A stretch of DNA of 64,000 nt from Lachnospiraceae bacterium (GCA_017431515.1 JAFRKV010000038.1:1-64000), one strand, 5' to 3'. Shown: positions 33,838-41,888, numbered from the stretch's first letter. Program-made: numbers and translations. Notes: generated by a model from the sequence alone, not told the origin.

Positions 33838-36648
33838 ATGGCAGGCACGAACCCGAATTATCCGCTGCGTCCTGATTATGTGGATGTCAGTGAGCCGATC
33901 AAAGAAAATATCGCACGCCTTGGCAAGCTGATCACGGATCGTATCCCGATCAAGCTGGGCATGGCGAAAGTGACGAAGGATGATCCCGAATACTGGGCTG
34001 TCCGGATCCTGTGCTATGACGATGATGCCATCGCGAAATTTGTCATCGACAATTTCAAGGCGATCCGTCAGCCGAAGACCTTTGCGGAGCTGAAGCAGAG
34101 TTCCGGCATGGGAGACGCGGAGCTGACAGAGATCCTGGAAAAGATTTCCTATTCCGGTCTGGTGGAATGGAACTACGAGAATCTGGACGGGAAGAACCCG
34201 AACCACGAGAAGCGCTGGGTACTTCCCATGTTTGTTCCGGGTTCCGGCGAGTTCTCCAATATGAACCTGAAAATGATCGACGAACACCCGGAACTGGGGA
34301 TGTTTTTTGAGCATATGACCCGTCTTCCGCTGGAAAAGGTGACGAAGATGGTGCCGCCCGGAGGCGCCGGCATCGGCATGCATGTCATTCCTGTGGAAAA
34401 AGAAGTGGACATGAACAACGACTCCATCGATCTGGAGCATATCTCCCATTGGATGGACAAGTATGAAGGAAAATATGCTGCTTCTCCCTGCTCCTGCCGC
34501 CGTTCCCGTATGACCTACGAAGAGGGGTGCGCCGATGATTTTCATGACTGGTGCATCGCCATGGGCGACATGGCGGATTATGTCGTGGAGACTCAGAAGG
34601 GCGGCCGGTATATCACAAAGGAAGAAGCATACGAGATCTTCAAAAAAGGCGAGGAAAACGGCTTCGTTCACCAGATCACAAATATCGACGGCGAAGAAAA
34701 GATTTTTGCCATCTGTAACTGCAATGTGAACGTCTGCTATGCGTTGCGGACTTCCCAGCTTTTCAACACCCCGAATATGTCCCGTTCCGCTTATGTGGCC
34801 CATGTGGAGAAAGAAAAATGCGTGGCCTGCGGACGGTGCGTGGAGGTCTGCCCGGCCGGCGCCGTAACCCTCGGCCAGAAGCTTTGCAAAAAGGACGGCT
34901 CGGAGGTTTCCTATCCGAAGCAGGTGCTTCCCAGTGAGAAAAAGTGGAGCGAGGATGACTGGAACTGGGATTACCGGGATACGAACCGGATCGAGTCCCA
35001 TGAGAGCGGCACGGCGCCCTGTAAGACTGCATGTCCCGCTCATATCGCGATCCAGGGATATCTGAAGCTGGCGGCCCAGGGGAAATATACGGAAGCCCTT
35101 GCATTGATTAAGAAGAACAACCCCCTTCCCGCGGTGTGCGGACATATCTGTAACCGCCGCTGTGAGGATGCCTGTACCAGAGGCACCATCGACCAGGCCA
35201 TCGCCATCGATGAAGTCAAGAAATTCATCGCGATGAAGGATCTGGATTCGACGACGCGCTATATCCCGAAAAAGGTGATCCCCAAGGTGAACGGCGGGTT
35301 CGAGGAGAAGGTTGCCATCATCGGCGCGGGTCCGGCGGGTCTTTCCTGTGCCTACTATCTTGCGGAAAAGGGCTATCGTCCCACTGTGTTTGAAAAAAAT
35401 GAAAAACCCGGCGGCATGCTGGTCTACGGCATCCCGACTTATAAGCTGGAAAAAGAAGTCATCGCTGCGGAGATCGACATCATGAAAGAGATGGGTGTGG
35501 AGATCAAGTGTGGCGTGGAAGTCGGCAAAGACCTTTCGCTGGATCAATTGCGTCAGGAAGGCTACAAGGCGTTTTACATCGCCATCGGCTGTCAGGGCGG
35601 CCGTGCAGTGGGCGTTCCCGGTGAGGATGCGGCGGAGATTTATTCCGCGGTGGACTTCCTGCGGGAAGTGAATGCGAAGGAATCCTTCCCCATCAAAGGG
35701 GATGTGGTGGTAGTCGGCGGTGGCAATGTGGCTATCGACTGCTCCAGAGACGCGGTTCGCGTCGGCGCACCCAAGGTCTATCAGTATTCGCTGGAGGATG
35801 GAGATGAGCGTCCGGCCTCCAAAGAGGAGATCGAAGAGGCCAAAGAGGATGGCGTGATCTTCGGCGGCGGCTGGGGTCCCAAGGAGATTCTAAAGGACGA
35901 GAACGGCGTAGTGAAAGGCATCGTCTTTAAGAAATGTACCAGCGTCAAAGACGCGGACGGCTGTTTCAACCCGCAGTATGACGAGAATGAGACCGTGACC
36001 ATCGAATGTAAGCACGTGGTGCTTGCTGTCGGTCAGTCCATCGTCTGGGGCGACCTGCTTTCCGGCTCTAAGGTGGAACTTGGCAGAGGAAACGGAGCTG
36101 TAGCGGATCCGAAGACTTATCAGACGGCGGAGCCGGATATCTTCGTCGGCGGAGACGTTTACACCGGGCCGAAATTCGTAATCGATGCTATCGCAGCCGG
36201 TAAGGAAGCGGCGACTTCGATCCACCGGTTTGTACAACCCCACAGCTCGCTGACCATCGGCCGGAATCAGAACCATTATGTGGAACTGAACAAAGAAGAT
36301 ATCGAGGATCAGACGAAGCGTGAATGCTATGACAATTCGCCGCGTCAGATCCCGGGACGGAAGGCATCCGTGGAGAAGCTGTCCTTCCGCGACGGAAAAG
36401 CGGTCTTTTCGGAGGAACAGGTGAAAACGGAAACGGCGCGCTGCCTTTCCTGCGGCGCATCCATCGTGGATGAAAACAGATGCGTCGGCTGCGGCCTCTG
36501 CACCACCCGGTGTGAATTCGACGCGATCCATCTGCATCGTGACAATCCGGAATGCTCCACCATGCGAAAGAGCGAGGACAAGCTGAAATACATCCTGCCC
36601 TATGGTCTGAAGCAGGGGATCAAGGTGAAGTTCAAAGGAAAGAAATAA
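33838..36648 (+). CDS. Multi-cluster Fe-S flavoprotein oxidoreductase (GltD-like)
   Basis: A 936-residue cytosolic redox protein. The N-terminal ~330 residues form a winged-helix-like and Cys-rich region with CSCRRSR and CNCNVNVC pairs. A ferredoxin motif CVACGRCVEVCPAG follows. A GltD-like module then has CKTACPAHIAIQGYL and CGHICNRRCEDAC cluster ligands, the FAD motif IIGAGPAGLSCAYYLAEKG and the NAD(P)H motif VVVGGGNVAIDCSRDA. It ends with CLSCGAS and a second ferredoxin motif CVGCGLCTTRCEFDAI. It resembles the small subunit of glutamate synthase and electron-bifurcating NfnB, but with extra N-terminal clusters. The partner and substrate are unknown. hypA follows after 1 bp. Confidence 0.85.
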   Translation: MAGTNPNYPLRPDYVDVSEPIKENIARLGKLITDRIPIKLGMAKVTKDDPEYWAVRILCYDDDAIAKFVIDNFKAIRQPKTFAELKQSSGMGDAELTEILEKISYSGLVEWNYENLDGKNPNHEKRWVLPMFVPGSGEFSNMNLKMIDEHPELGMFFEHMTRLPLEKVTKMVPPGGAGIGMHVIPVEKEVDMNNDSIDLEHISHWMDKYEGKYAASPCSCRRSRMTYEEGCADDFHDWCIAMGDMADYVVETQKGGRYITKEEAYEIFKKGEENGFVHQITNIDGEEKIFAICNCNVNVCYALRTSQLFNTPNMSRSAYVAHVEKEKCVACGRCVEVCPAGAVTLGQKLCKKDGSEVSYPKQVLPSEKKWSEDDWNWDYRDTNRIESHESGTAPCKTACPAHIAIQGYLKLAAQGKYTEALALIKKNNPLPAVCGHICNRRCEDACTRGTIDQAIAIDEVKKFIAMKDLDSTTRYIPKKVIPKVNGGFEEKVAIIGAGPAGLSCAYYLAEKGYRPTVFEKNEKPGGMLVYGIPTYKLEKEVIAAEIDIMKEMGVEIKCGVEVGKDLSLDQLRQEGYKAFYIAIGCQGGRAVGVPGEDAAEIYSAVDFLREVNAKESFPIKGDVVVVGGGNVAIDCSRDAVRVGAPKVYQYSLEDGDERPASKEEIEEAKEDGVIFGGGWGPKEILKDENGVVKGIVFKKCTSVKDADGCFNPQYDENETVTIECKHVVLAVGQSIVWGDLLSGSKVELGRGNGAVADPKTYQTAEPDIFVGGDVYTGPKFVIDAIAAGKEAATSIHRFVQPHSSLTIGRNQNHYVELNKEDIEDQTKRECYDNSPRQIPGRKASVEKLSFRDGKAVFSEEQVKTETARCLSCGASIVDENRCVGCGLCTTRCEFDAIHLHRDNPECSTMRKSEDKLKYILPYGLKQGIKVKFKGKK

Positions 36649-36649
36649 G

Positions 36650-36994
36650 ATGCACGAACTTGGGGTCGTCTTCCACATCATCGATATGCTGGAGGAAGTC
36701 AAAAAAGAAAACGAAATCGAAAAGATCAATTCCGTGACGCTGGAGCTGGGTGAGGTTTCCGCCGTGATTCCGGCATATCTGACCGACTGCTGGAAATGGG
36801 CCCGGGAAAAGCATGAATTTCTGCAGGGGGCCGAGCTTCTCATCGAAAAGCTCCCCGCCGTCACATTCTGCGAGGACTGCAAACAGGAATATGAGACCGT
36901 GAAATACGGAAAGACCTGTCCCTACTGCGGCAGCGGCCACACCTTCCTGGTGACCGGAAATGAATTCAACATCAAAGAAGTGGAAGCCTATTGA
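36650..36994 (+). CDS. hypA: HypA/HybF nickel metallochaperone-like protein
   Basis: A 114-residue protein with the HypA hallmarks: MHEL at the extreme N terminus (the nickel-binding Met-His-Glu) and a zinc site formed by CEDC and CPYC near residues 74-94. HypA delivers nickel to NiFe hydrogenase with HypB. No hydrogenase or other hyp gene is in the window; the gene is instead one base after the Fe-S flavoprotein stop, with its ribosome site (AAAGGAAAG) inside that gene. It is followed by a strong terminator, so the two form a closed operon. Confidence 0.92.
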   Translation: MHELGVVFHIIDMLEEVKKENEIEKINSVTLELGEVSAVIPAYLTDCWKWAREKHEFLQGAELLIEKLPAVTFCEDCKQEYETVKYGKTCPYCGSGHTFLVTGNEFNIKEVEAY

Positions 36995-37007
36995 AGGAAG
37001 CATATAG

Positions 37008-37035
37008 AAAAAACACGGCGAAAGCCGTGTTTTTT
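37008..37035. terminator. Bidirectional terminator after hypA
   Basis: AAAAAACACGGC (37008-37019), loop GAAA, GCCGTGTTTTTT (37024-37035): a perfect 12-bp stem with A and T tracts on both sides, serving hypA and the convergent MerR-type gene. Confidence 0.9.
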
Positions 37036-37103
37036 CTTGTAAGTTATCCGGTTTTTTTGAGGAAAAGGAAGCGCCGATAAGTATGCACATAAAGTGGGAC
37101 GTC

Positions 37104-37922
37104 CTATAGTGGGTCATTTACCGGAACAGTGAACTCATAGCAGTAATCTTCAGGCTTGTAATGTGCACCTGCATATGCGCCGACATGCATAACGACTCTC
37201 GGGGGTCCGGAAGGTGTAAGCTTTCTTTCACTCATCTCTTTACGGATTGTGTCGATATACATTGGTACCACTGAAGAATCTCCAAATATGATGCGGGAGA
37301 AGACCCGCGTTTCCGGAAGAATGCGAATTTCGGGTCCGGGAGTCGTATCGGGTGATATGGGGATGCATATGGTGTAATGAACGCCGGAAACAGCCAGGTC
37401 TTCCCAGACAGCTCCATTATCGATAATGGCAAATATAGGCTCGCTGCCAAGCAGCCTGAATCCCTCCTGCACGCATTTCTCATGCGTAAGATAGTTGTGC
37501 TTTACTGCTTCCGGTACGGAATAAGCGGTATAGGTTGAGCAGTAACAGGTCACGGCGGGAAGTGTTACAATTGCTCCGGAGCGAACTCTGTCATGGTTAT
37601 GACGAACCTCGTATTCATCCAGGAACCGCTGCATCATATTCAGCTTTTGACGTTGTATTTTCAGAAACTCCTCGCTGTCAATCTGTTCCAGATATACATC
37701 CACAATCTCCTTTTTGGACAGACCGATCTCCTGCATTCTCTGAAACTGTCCGACAGCCGTAATATTCTGCAGATCATAATAGCGGTAACCGGTGTCGGGA
37801 TTGACGCTGTATGGCGTAAGGAAACCGATCTCCTCCAACCGGAAAAGAGATGTCCTGCTGATTCCGCAGGCACGACACACCTGTGCGCTTGTAAACAATC
37901 TTCTCTGATCTGTAAAAATCAT
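37104..37922 (-). CDS. MerR-family regulator with GyrI-like effector domain
   Basis: A 272-residue BltR/BmrR-like regulator. The N terminus is a MerR helix-turn-helix (FTSAQVCRACGISRTSLFRLEEIGFLTPYSVNPDTGYRYYD), then a coiled-coil dimerisation helix, then a GyrI-like effector-binding domain (~115-272) with a terminal YEFTVPV. Such domains bind amphipathic or cationic small molecules. The ATG follows GAGGGAGATTTTTT. It is divergent from a promoter with a 19-bp spacer and perfect dyad, the classic target of MerR activators, driving the small double-glycine protein. Codon use and base composition are more AT-rich than in the flanking housekeeping genes. Confidence 0.88.
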   Translation of the reverse strand: MIFTDQRRLFTSAQVCRACGISRTSLFRLEEIGFLTPYSVNPDTGYRYYDLQNITAVGQFQRMQEIGLSKKEIVDVYLEQIDSEEFLKIQRQKLNMMQRFLDEYEVRHNHDRVRSGAIVTLPAVTCYCSTYTAYSVPEAVKHNYLTHEKCVQEGFRLLGSEPIFAIIDNGAVWEDLAVSGVHYTICIPISPDTTPGPEIRILPETRVFSRIIFGDSSVVPMYIDTIRKEMSERKLTPSGPPRVVMHVGAYAGAHYKPEDYCYEFTVPVNDPL

Positions 37923-37942
37923 AAAAAATCTCCCTCATTTCC

Positions 37943-37973
37943 TTGACTTTACCACGGGTGGTAATGATTTAAT
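37943..37973 (+). promoter_or_regulatory. MerR-type promoter with 19-bp spacer and operator dyad
   Basis: -35 TTGACT (37943-37948) and -10 TTTAAT (37968-37973) are 19 bp apart instead of 17. The spacer holds a perfect dyad TTACCAC-GG-GTGGTAA (37949-37964). This is the layout that MerR regulators activate by underwinding DNA. It points toward the double-glycine small-protein gene. Confidence 0.8.
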
Positions 37974-38000
37974 GATAATAGTCTTTTGTGTATAGGTCAA
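37972..38000 (-). promoter_or_regulatory. Divergent promoter of the MerR-family gene
   Basis: On the minus strand, TTGACC (38000-37995) and TATCAT (37977-37972) are 17 bp apart. Its -10 overlaps the -10 of the plus-strand MerR-type promoter, so regulator bound at the dyad should also affect its own transcription. Confidence 0.65.
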
Positions 38001-38022
38001 CTGATCCCGGCAAGGAGCTAAA

Positions 38023-38310
38023 ATGGATAGAGTTGATATAGATGGTAAACGGAAAGGAGAACGAAAGGACATGGAAGACAAGAAGAATGCGATCGAAAAA
38101 GCAGGAAAACTGGTTACGGATGACGATCTGAATATGGTATCCGGGGGATCCGGGGATACTTGGGATGTAATAGAATCTCCGCGACCGTCATGGTGCCCGC
38201 ACTGCAATCAGGAGGTGGAGCCTGACGGCGTAGGCTCACCACACGACGGCTGGTGGGTATTATCTTGCGAAAAGTGCAACGGCCAGTACAAGGCCAGAGT
38301 CCCGTGGTAG
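38023..38310 (+). CDS. Double-glycine-leader-like small protein with two CxxC pairs
   Basis: A 95-residue protein, or 79 residues if ATG 38071 is used; both starts have ribosome sites (AAGGAG 5 nt before 38023; GAAAGGAC just before 38071). Counted from 38071, the first 26 residues resemble a class II bacteriocin or RiPP leader, ending in LVTDDDLNMVSGG. After the Gly-Gly comes a segment with CPHC and CEKC about 23 residues apart, a probable zinc ribbon, with several Trp and Pro. It is the direct target of the MerR-type promoter. No modifying enzyme or peptidase-containing transporter is near, so it may be an orphan precursor, or a small metal-binding protein with a chance leader resemblance. 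Confidence 0.7.
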   Translation: MDRVDIDGKRKGERKDMEDKKNAIEKAGKLVTDDDLNMVSGGSGDTWDVIESPRPSWCPHCNQEVEPDGVGSPHDGWWVLSCEKCNGQYKARVPW

Positions 38311-38327
38311 AAAGGACGAACAAAAAT

Positions 38328-38369
38328 AATCTCCGTTACCGGATCATGTCGATAGCGGAGATTGTTTTT
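38328..38369 (+). terminator. Terminator after the double-glycine small protein
   Basis: AATCTCCG (38328-38335) pairs with CGGAGATT (38356-38363) around a 20-nt loop, and GTTTTT follows. The lipoprotein gene therefore probably has a separate promoter. Confidence 0.65.
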
Positions 38370-38485
38370 AGTATGAAACTTGCAATTTAGTCGAGTATAA
38401 TGGCAAGTGGATAATTGACTGAAAAGTTGGTATATGATTGATGATGGCCAATGATATATGGATCATTTAAAAGAAGGAGGACAAA

Positions 38486-39304
38486 ATGAGCAAAGTGTTC
38501 ATAAAGATGATGGAGAGTGTTTTTTTGGTAATGCTCTGTGCGGGAATACTGTCAGGATGCAGCAGAAAAGAAGAACTTGTGGCTGCCCCTCCGGAGGAAA
38601 TGGAAGAGTATTATGATGATGAGTGGGCTGAGGAGTATGATGAGTATGAAGAGTATGAGGACTATGAAGAACCCGAGGAGATAGCGGAAGATGCCCCCGA
38701 ATCTGAGGATTTGAATGATCCTGACAGATTAAGCAATGACGAGATAGTTGAACTGGCAAGAATATACAGTGGTGCTCCGATTGCTGAACTTGATCAGGTA
38801 ATGGATAATGGAAATCTGTTTATTCATTTATACGAAGATATGGATGATCATACAGCGACTATCGATTGGTATGAGATAGATCCTAATACTCTTAAAGGTA
38901 CAAATTTTGAAGGTGAGGAAGTGGATCTTTCTACTGTAACTGATTCGAAAGCAGATACTTCCGACAGTGAAGGTGACGCAGGAGAAGGTGTCGCTATTGC
39001 GGACGGTGAATATGTTACTGATGAAGAATATGAAGGAGAACTGTCTGCTGACGGAAAAACCATGACGATCACAACGGCTCTTTGGGAATTCGTGAACAGC
39101 CCGAAGCCGTCCTATCCGAAGCAGACATATGTTATCACGGTGGCAGATTCGTGCAAATGTGTTGAAGTACAGGAGGAAACAAAGACGAGTTCATTTTTTG
39201 ACAAAATGGATCTTATCAAAGATTTTCTTGAGGGACAGAGTGGCCTTCCGATCACTTTAAAGTTTAAAAACAATGAACTTGTTGAGATCATGTTTTCTTC
39301 ATAA
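38486..39304 (+). CDS. Acidic lipoprotein of unknown function
   Basis: A 272-residue secreted lipoprotein. The signal peptide ends in the lipobox LSGC (Cys near residue 26). After it comes a tract of about 45 residues made almost only of Glu, Asp and Tyr (~34-80), then a helical stretch with NDEIVELARIYSG, a second acidic stretch and a C-terminal domain rich in beta-type sequence (GKTMTITTALWEF, TYVITVADSCKCVEV). No known family is recognised. The ATG follows AAGGAGGAC. Base composition is AT-richer than the window average, matching the neighbouring MerR-type and small-protein genes. It could bind cations or cationic peptides at the cell surface (inference from charge only). Confidence 0.75.
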   Translation: MSKVFIKMMESVFLVMLCAGILSGCSRKEELVAAPPEEMEEYYDDEWAEEYDEYEEYEDYEEPEEIAEDAPESEDLNDPDRLSNDEIVELARIYSGAPIAELDQVMDNGNLFIHLYEDMDDHTATIDWYEIDPNTLKGTNFEGEEVDLSTVTDSKADTSDSEGDAGEGVAIADGEYVTDEEYEGELSADGKTMTITTALWEFVNSPKPSYPKQTYVITVADSCKCVEVQEETKTSSFFDKMDLIKDFLEGQSGLPITLKFKNNELVEIMFSS

Positions 39305-39385
39305 TTTACTGGCCATTCATATGGACTTTTTCAACTGATACTTCTTAACATCCAAATCTACAACACCTGCAAAGGCACATAAAAT

Positions 39386-39419
39386 AAGGGATTATCGATC
39401 CTCTCGATAATCCCTTTTT
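39386..39419. terminator. Bidirectional terminator between tRNA-Val and lipoprotein gene
   Basis: AAGGGATTATCGA (39386-39398) pairs perfectly with TCGATAATCCCTT (39404-39416) around a 5-nt loop. Ts follow on the plus strand to 39419, and an A/T-rich tract follows on the minus strand, so it serves both the lipoprotein gene and the tRNA. Confidence 0.85.
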
Positions 39420-39421
39420 CG

Positions 39422-39494
39422 TGGGCGCAAGGGGGCTCGAACCCCTGACCTCCCGCGTGTGAGGCGGACGCTCTCCCGGCTGAGCTATACTCCC
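39422..39494 (-). tRNA. tRNA-Val (CAC) with an acceptor-stem mismatch
   Basis: A 73-nt cloverleaf on the minus strand. The D stem is GCTC/GAGC. The anticodon stem TCCGC/GCGGG carries the loop CTCACAC, anticodon CAC. The T arm is AGGGG-TTCGAGC-CCCCT. The acceptor is GGGAGTA with TGCGCCC, discriminator A, and no encoded CCA. Position 4 (A) faces position 69 (G), an acceptor mismatch where an A-T pair would be expected. All other conserved positions are fine, so it is probably functional or carries a base-call error. Confidence 0.88.
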
Positions 39495-39515
39495 AAAAGA
39501 ACTGTCAACTCTGTT

Positions 39516-39544
39516 ATCATACCCGCTTTTTCTCAAATTGTAAA
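39516..39544 (-). promoter_or_regulatory. tRNA-Val promoter
   Basis: On the minus strand, TTTACA (39544-39539) and TATGAT (39521-39516) are exactly 17 bp apart, ending about 21 bp before the mature tRNA. Confidence 0.7.
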
Positions 39545-39609
39545 GAAAAAACTTTTCCGTGGCATAGCCGCAAACTTTTTTCAATTCTTATGTTCCAAAA
39601 GCAAAGATA

Positions 39610-39618
39610 TGGTATAAT
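39610..39618 (+). promoter_or_regulatory. Extended -10 promoter of the PfkB-like gene
   Basis: TGGTATAAT is a consensus extended -10 (TATAAT at 39613-39618). No clear -35. The leader is about 50 nt and includes a GGCGG/CCGCC hairpin. Confidence 0.6.
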
Positions 39619-39675
39619 GATTCGCAAGGGGTAAAAAAACGGCGGAACATACGCCGCCATGGGAAAGGAGAACCT

Positions 39676-40611
39676 ATGAGCAATATCGTAATAGCGGGAA
39701 TCACGCAGATTGAGACGATTGTAAAGGTAAAGGAAATCCCGGTTTCTTATGCACCTTTTACGCCTGCGCCGGATACGATCTTTACCGCGCCGGGAGGGGA
39801 TGCTTTCAATATGTCGCTGGCGATGAGCTGGCTCGGTGACCGTGTGGAGTTCATGACAGTGGTGGGCAAGAACCAGAACCTCGGGATCTTTAATCCGCCG
39901 AACCGCGAAGTCACGCTTTCCACGAATTATGTGCTGCCCCTCATGCGTGAAACGCCGATGGAGATTATCCTGTTCGACAAGATGCGCAAGCAGCAGGTGT
40001 TTGAAGATCTGAAGGATATCCGCGACGCGGTCTTCAATATGGAGCTTGCAAGACCCCGTGTGGAGGAAGCGGATCTGGTTGTCCTTTCCAACGCGAATTT
40101 CTGCCGGCCGTTTATCAGGATGGCGAAGGACAATGGCAAGAAGCTGGCGGTGAAGATTCACCATTTCGATTACGAAAAAGAGATCTTCAATGAGGATTTC
40201 CTGCAAAATGCGGATATTCTCTATTTTTCCGATAATACCATCGAGGGAGATCCCTTTGACTTTGTGCAGGAGATGGTGGATAAGTATCATCCGGAGATCA
40301 TCCAGCTCGGGCAGGGTGAAAAGGGTCAGATCATGTACAGCAGCAAAAATGACACGAAGGTGCATTACAACCCGGTGGCAGCGCCTAAGGTGGACAATAC
40401 CGCCGGCGCCGGCAACGCATCCTTTGCATGCTTCCTGCATTATTACATGAAAGACCAGGATCCTGTGGAGGCGATCAAGAAGTCCTTGATGTTTGCGGCA
40501 AATAAGATCGGATACACCGGGACAAGCAAGGGCTTTATGACAGAACAGCAGCTGGAGCAGTGGGAACGCCTGATCTTTGACCCGACGAATACAGCGCGGT
40601 GGAGTACCTGA
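39676..40611 (+). CDS. PfkB/ribokinase-family protein lacking the catalytic Asp
   Basis: A 311-residue ribokinase-fold protein with an N-terminal GGDAFNMSLAMSWLGD segment (substrate-binding GG/N motif) and the C-terminal PfkB signature region. That signature usually reads DTTGAGDAF; here it reads NTAGAGNAS, so the Asp that acts as catalytic base in GAGD is Asn, and the preceding Asp is also Asn. The anion-hole glycines are kept. Kinase activity is therefore doubtful; a binding or regulatory role is possible, or an unusual mechanism. The ATG follows GGAAAGGAGAACCT. glyA and serS follow closely. Confidence 0.8.
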   Translation: MSNIVIAGITQIETIVKVKEIPVSYAPFTPAPDTIFTAPGGDAFNMSLAMSWLGDRVEFMTVVGKNQNLGIFNPPNREVTLSTNYVLPLMRETPMEIILFDKMRKQQVFEDLKDIRDAVFNMELARPRVEEADLVVLSNANFCRPFIRMAKDNGKKLAVKIHHFDYEKEIFNEDFLQNADILYFSDNTIEGDPFDFVQEMVDKYHPEIIQLGQGEKGQIMYSSKNDTKVHYNPVAAPKVDNTAGAGNASFACFLHYYMKDQDPVEAIKKSLMFAANKIGYTGTSKGFMTEQQLEQWERLIFDPTNTARWST

Positions 40612-40643
40612 AAGAACAGCAGTGATAAAAGGAGAGAGCATTC

Positions 40644-41888
40644 ATGTACACGTTAGAAGACATCAGAAACAGTGATCCCGAGATCGCAGAGGCGATCCGG
40701 AAGGAGTTTGATCGTCAGAACAGCCATATCGAGCTGATCGCATCGGAAAACTGGGTCAGCCCCGCGGTGATGTCCGCAATGGGGTCGATTTTGACAAACA
40801 AATATGCGGAGGGATATCCGGGAAAGCGCTATTACGGCGGCTGTGAGTGCGTAGACGTCGTGGAGGACCTGGCGAGGGAGCGCGCGAAAAAACTCTTCGG
40901 CTGCGAATATGTTAATGTGCAGCCCCATTCCGGCGCGCAGGCCAACATGGCGGTGCAGTTTGCCGTATTAAAACCGGGCGACACGGTTATGGGAATGAAC
41001 CTGGATCACGGCGGACATCTGACCCACGGGAGTCCTGTGAATTTTTCCGGAAGTTATTTCCATATCGTCCCTTACGGCGTGAATGCGGACGGCGTGATTG
41101 ATTATGATGAGGTAGAGCGGATTGCGAAGGACTGCCGCCCGAAGATGATCATCGCCGGTGCTTCGGCGTACGCCAGGACACTGGATTTCAAACGGTTCCG
41201 TGAGATTGCGGACAGTGTGGATGCCGTGCTGATGGTGGATATCGCGCATATCGCGGGACTGGTTGCCACAGGGCTTCATCCGTCACCAATCCCGTATGCG
41301 CAGATCGTGACGACCACGACCCATAAGACGCTGCGGGGACCCCGCGGCGGGATGATCATGTCCACGGCAGAGGCGAATGAGAAATACAATTTCAATAAAG
41401 CGGTATTCCCGGGAACGCAGGGCGGACCGTTAATGCATGTGATCGCGGCGAAGGCGGTCTGCTTCGAGGAAGCGCTGAAGCCGGAGTTTAAGGAGTATCA
41501 GACACAGATCGTAAAGAACGCCCAGGCGCTCTGCAAAGGGCTTTTGTCCCGCGGGATCAGGATCGTTTCCGGAGGAACGGACAATCACTTGATGCTGGTG
41601 GATCTGACCAATTTCAACCTGACCGGTAAAGCCGTGGAGAAGCTGCTTGATTCGGCGCATCTGACTGCAAATAAGAATACGATCCCCAACGACCCGCAGA
41701 AGCCCTTTGTGACCAGCGGGATCCGCCTCGGGACACCGGCGGCCACGTCCAGAGGCCTGAAAGAGGATGATTTTGATCAGGTGGCGGAAGCCATCGCGAC
41801 CGTCATCAAAGAAGGAGAGGACGGCGTATCCAAAGCGCGTGAGATCGTGCGCACGCTGACGGACAAATATCCGCTGCGGTTTGAATAA
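40644..41888 (+). CDS. glyA: Serine hydroxymethyltransferase
   Basis: A 414-residue PLP enzyme interconverting serine and glycine with tetrahydrofolate. Landmarks: [51 protein letters not shown] and the PLP-binding Lys in [13 protein letters not shown]. Length is normal for the family. The ATG follows AAAGGAGAGAG. It lies between the PfkB-like gene and serS; the glyA-serS pair links serine supply and serine charging. Confidence 0.97.
   Translation: MYTLEDIRNSDPEIAEAIRKEFDRQNSHIELIASENWVSPAVMSAMGSILTNKYAEGYPGKRYYGGCECVDVVEDLARERAKKLFGCEYVNVQPHSGAQANMAVQFAVLKPGDTVMGMNLDHGGHLTHGSPVNFSGSYFHIVPYGVNADGVIDYDEVERIAKDCRPKMIIAGASAYARTLDFKRFREIADSVDAVLMVDIAHIAGLVATGLHPSPIPYAQIVTTTTHKTLRGPRGGMIMSTAEANEKYNFNKAVFPGTQGGPLMHVIAAKAVCFEEALKPEFKEYQTQIVKNAQALCKGLLSRGIRIVSGGTDNHLMLVDLTNFNLTGKAVEKLLDSAHLTANKNTIPNDPQKPFVTSGIRLGTPAATSRGLKEDDFDQVAEAIATVIKEGEDGVSKAREIVRTLTDKYPLRFE

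Larger units (their letters stand above)
39305..39675. other. Intergenic region holding a terminator and tRNA-Val
   Basis: This 371-bp gap contains a bidirectional terminator (39386-39419), a tRNA-Val on the minus strand (39422-39494) with its promoter, and the extended -10 promoter of the PfkB-like gene, whose leader has a short GC hairpin near 39640-39658. Nothing is recognised in 39305-39385. Confidence 0.7.

Noticed and set aside
37040-37103. Possible duplicated tRNA tail (att site) at the far end of the AT-rich segment
   Set aside because: No copy of the tRNA-Val 3' end was found near 37.04-37.10 kb by eye.
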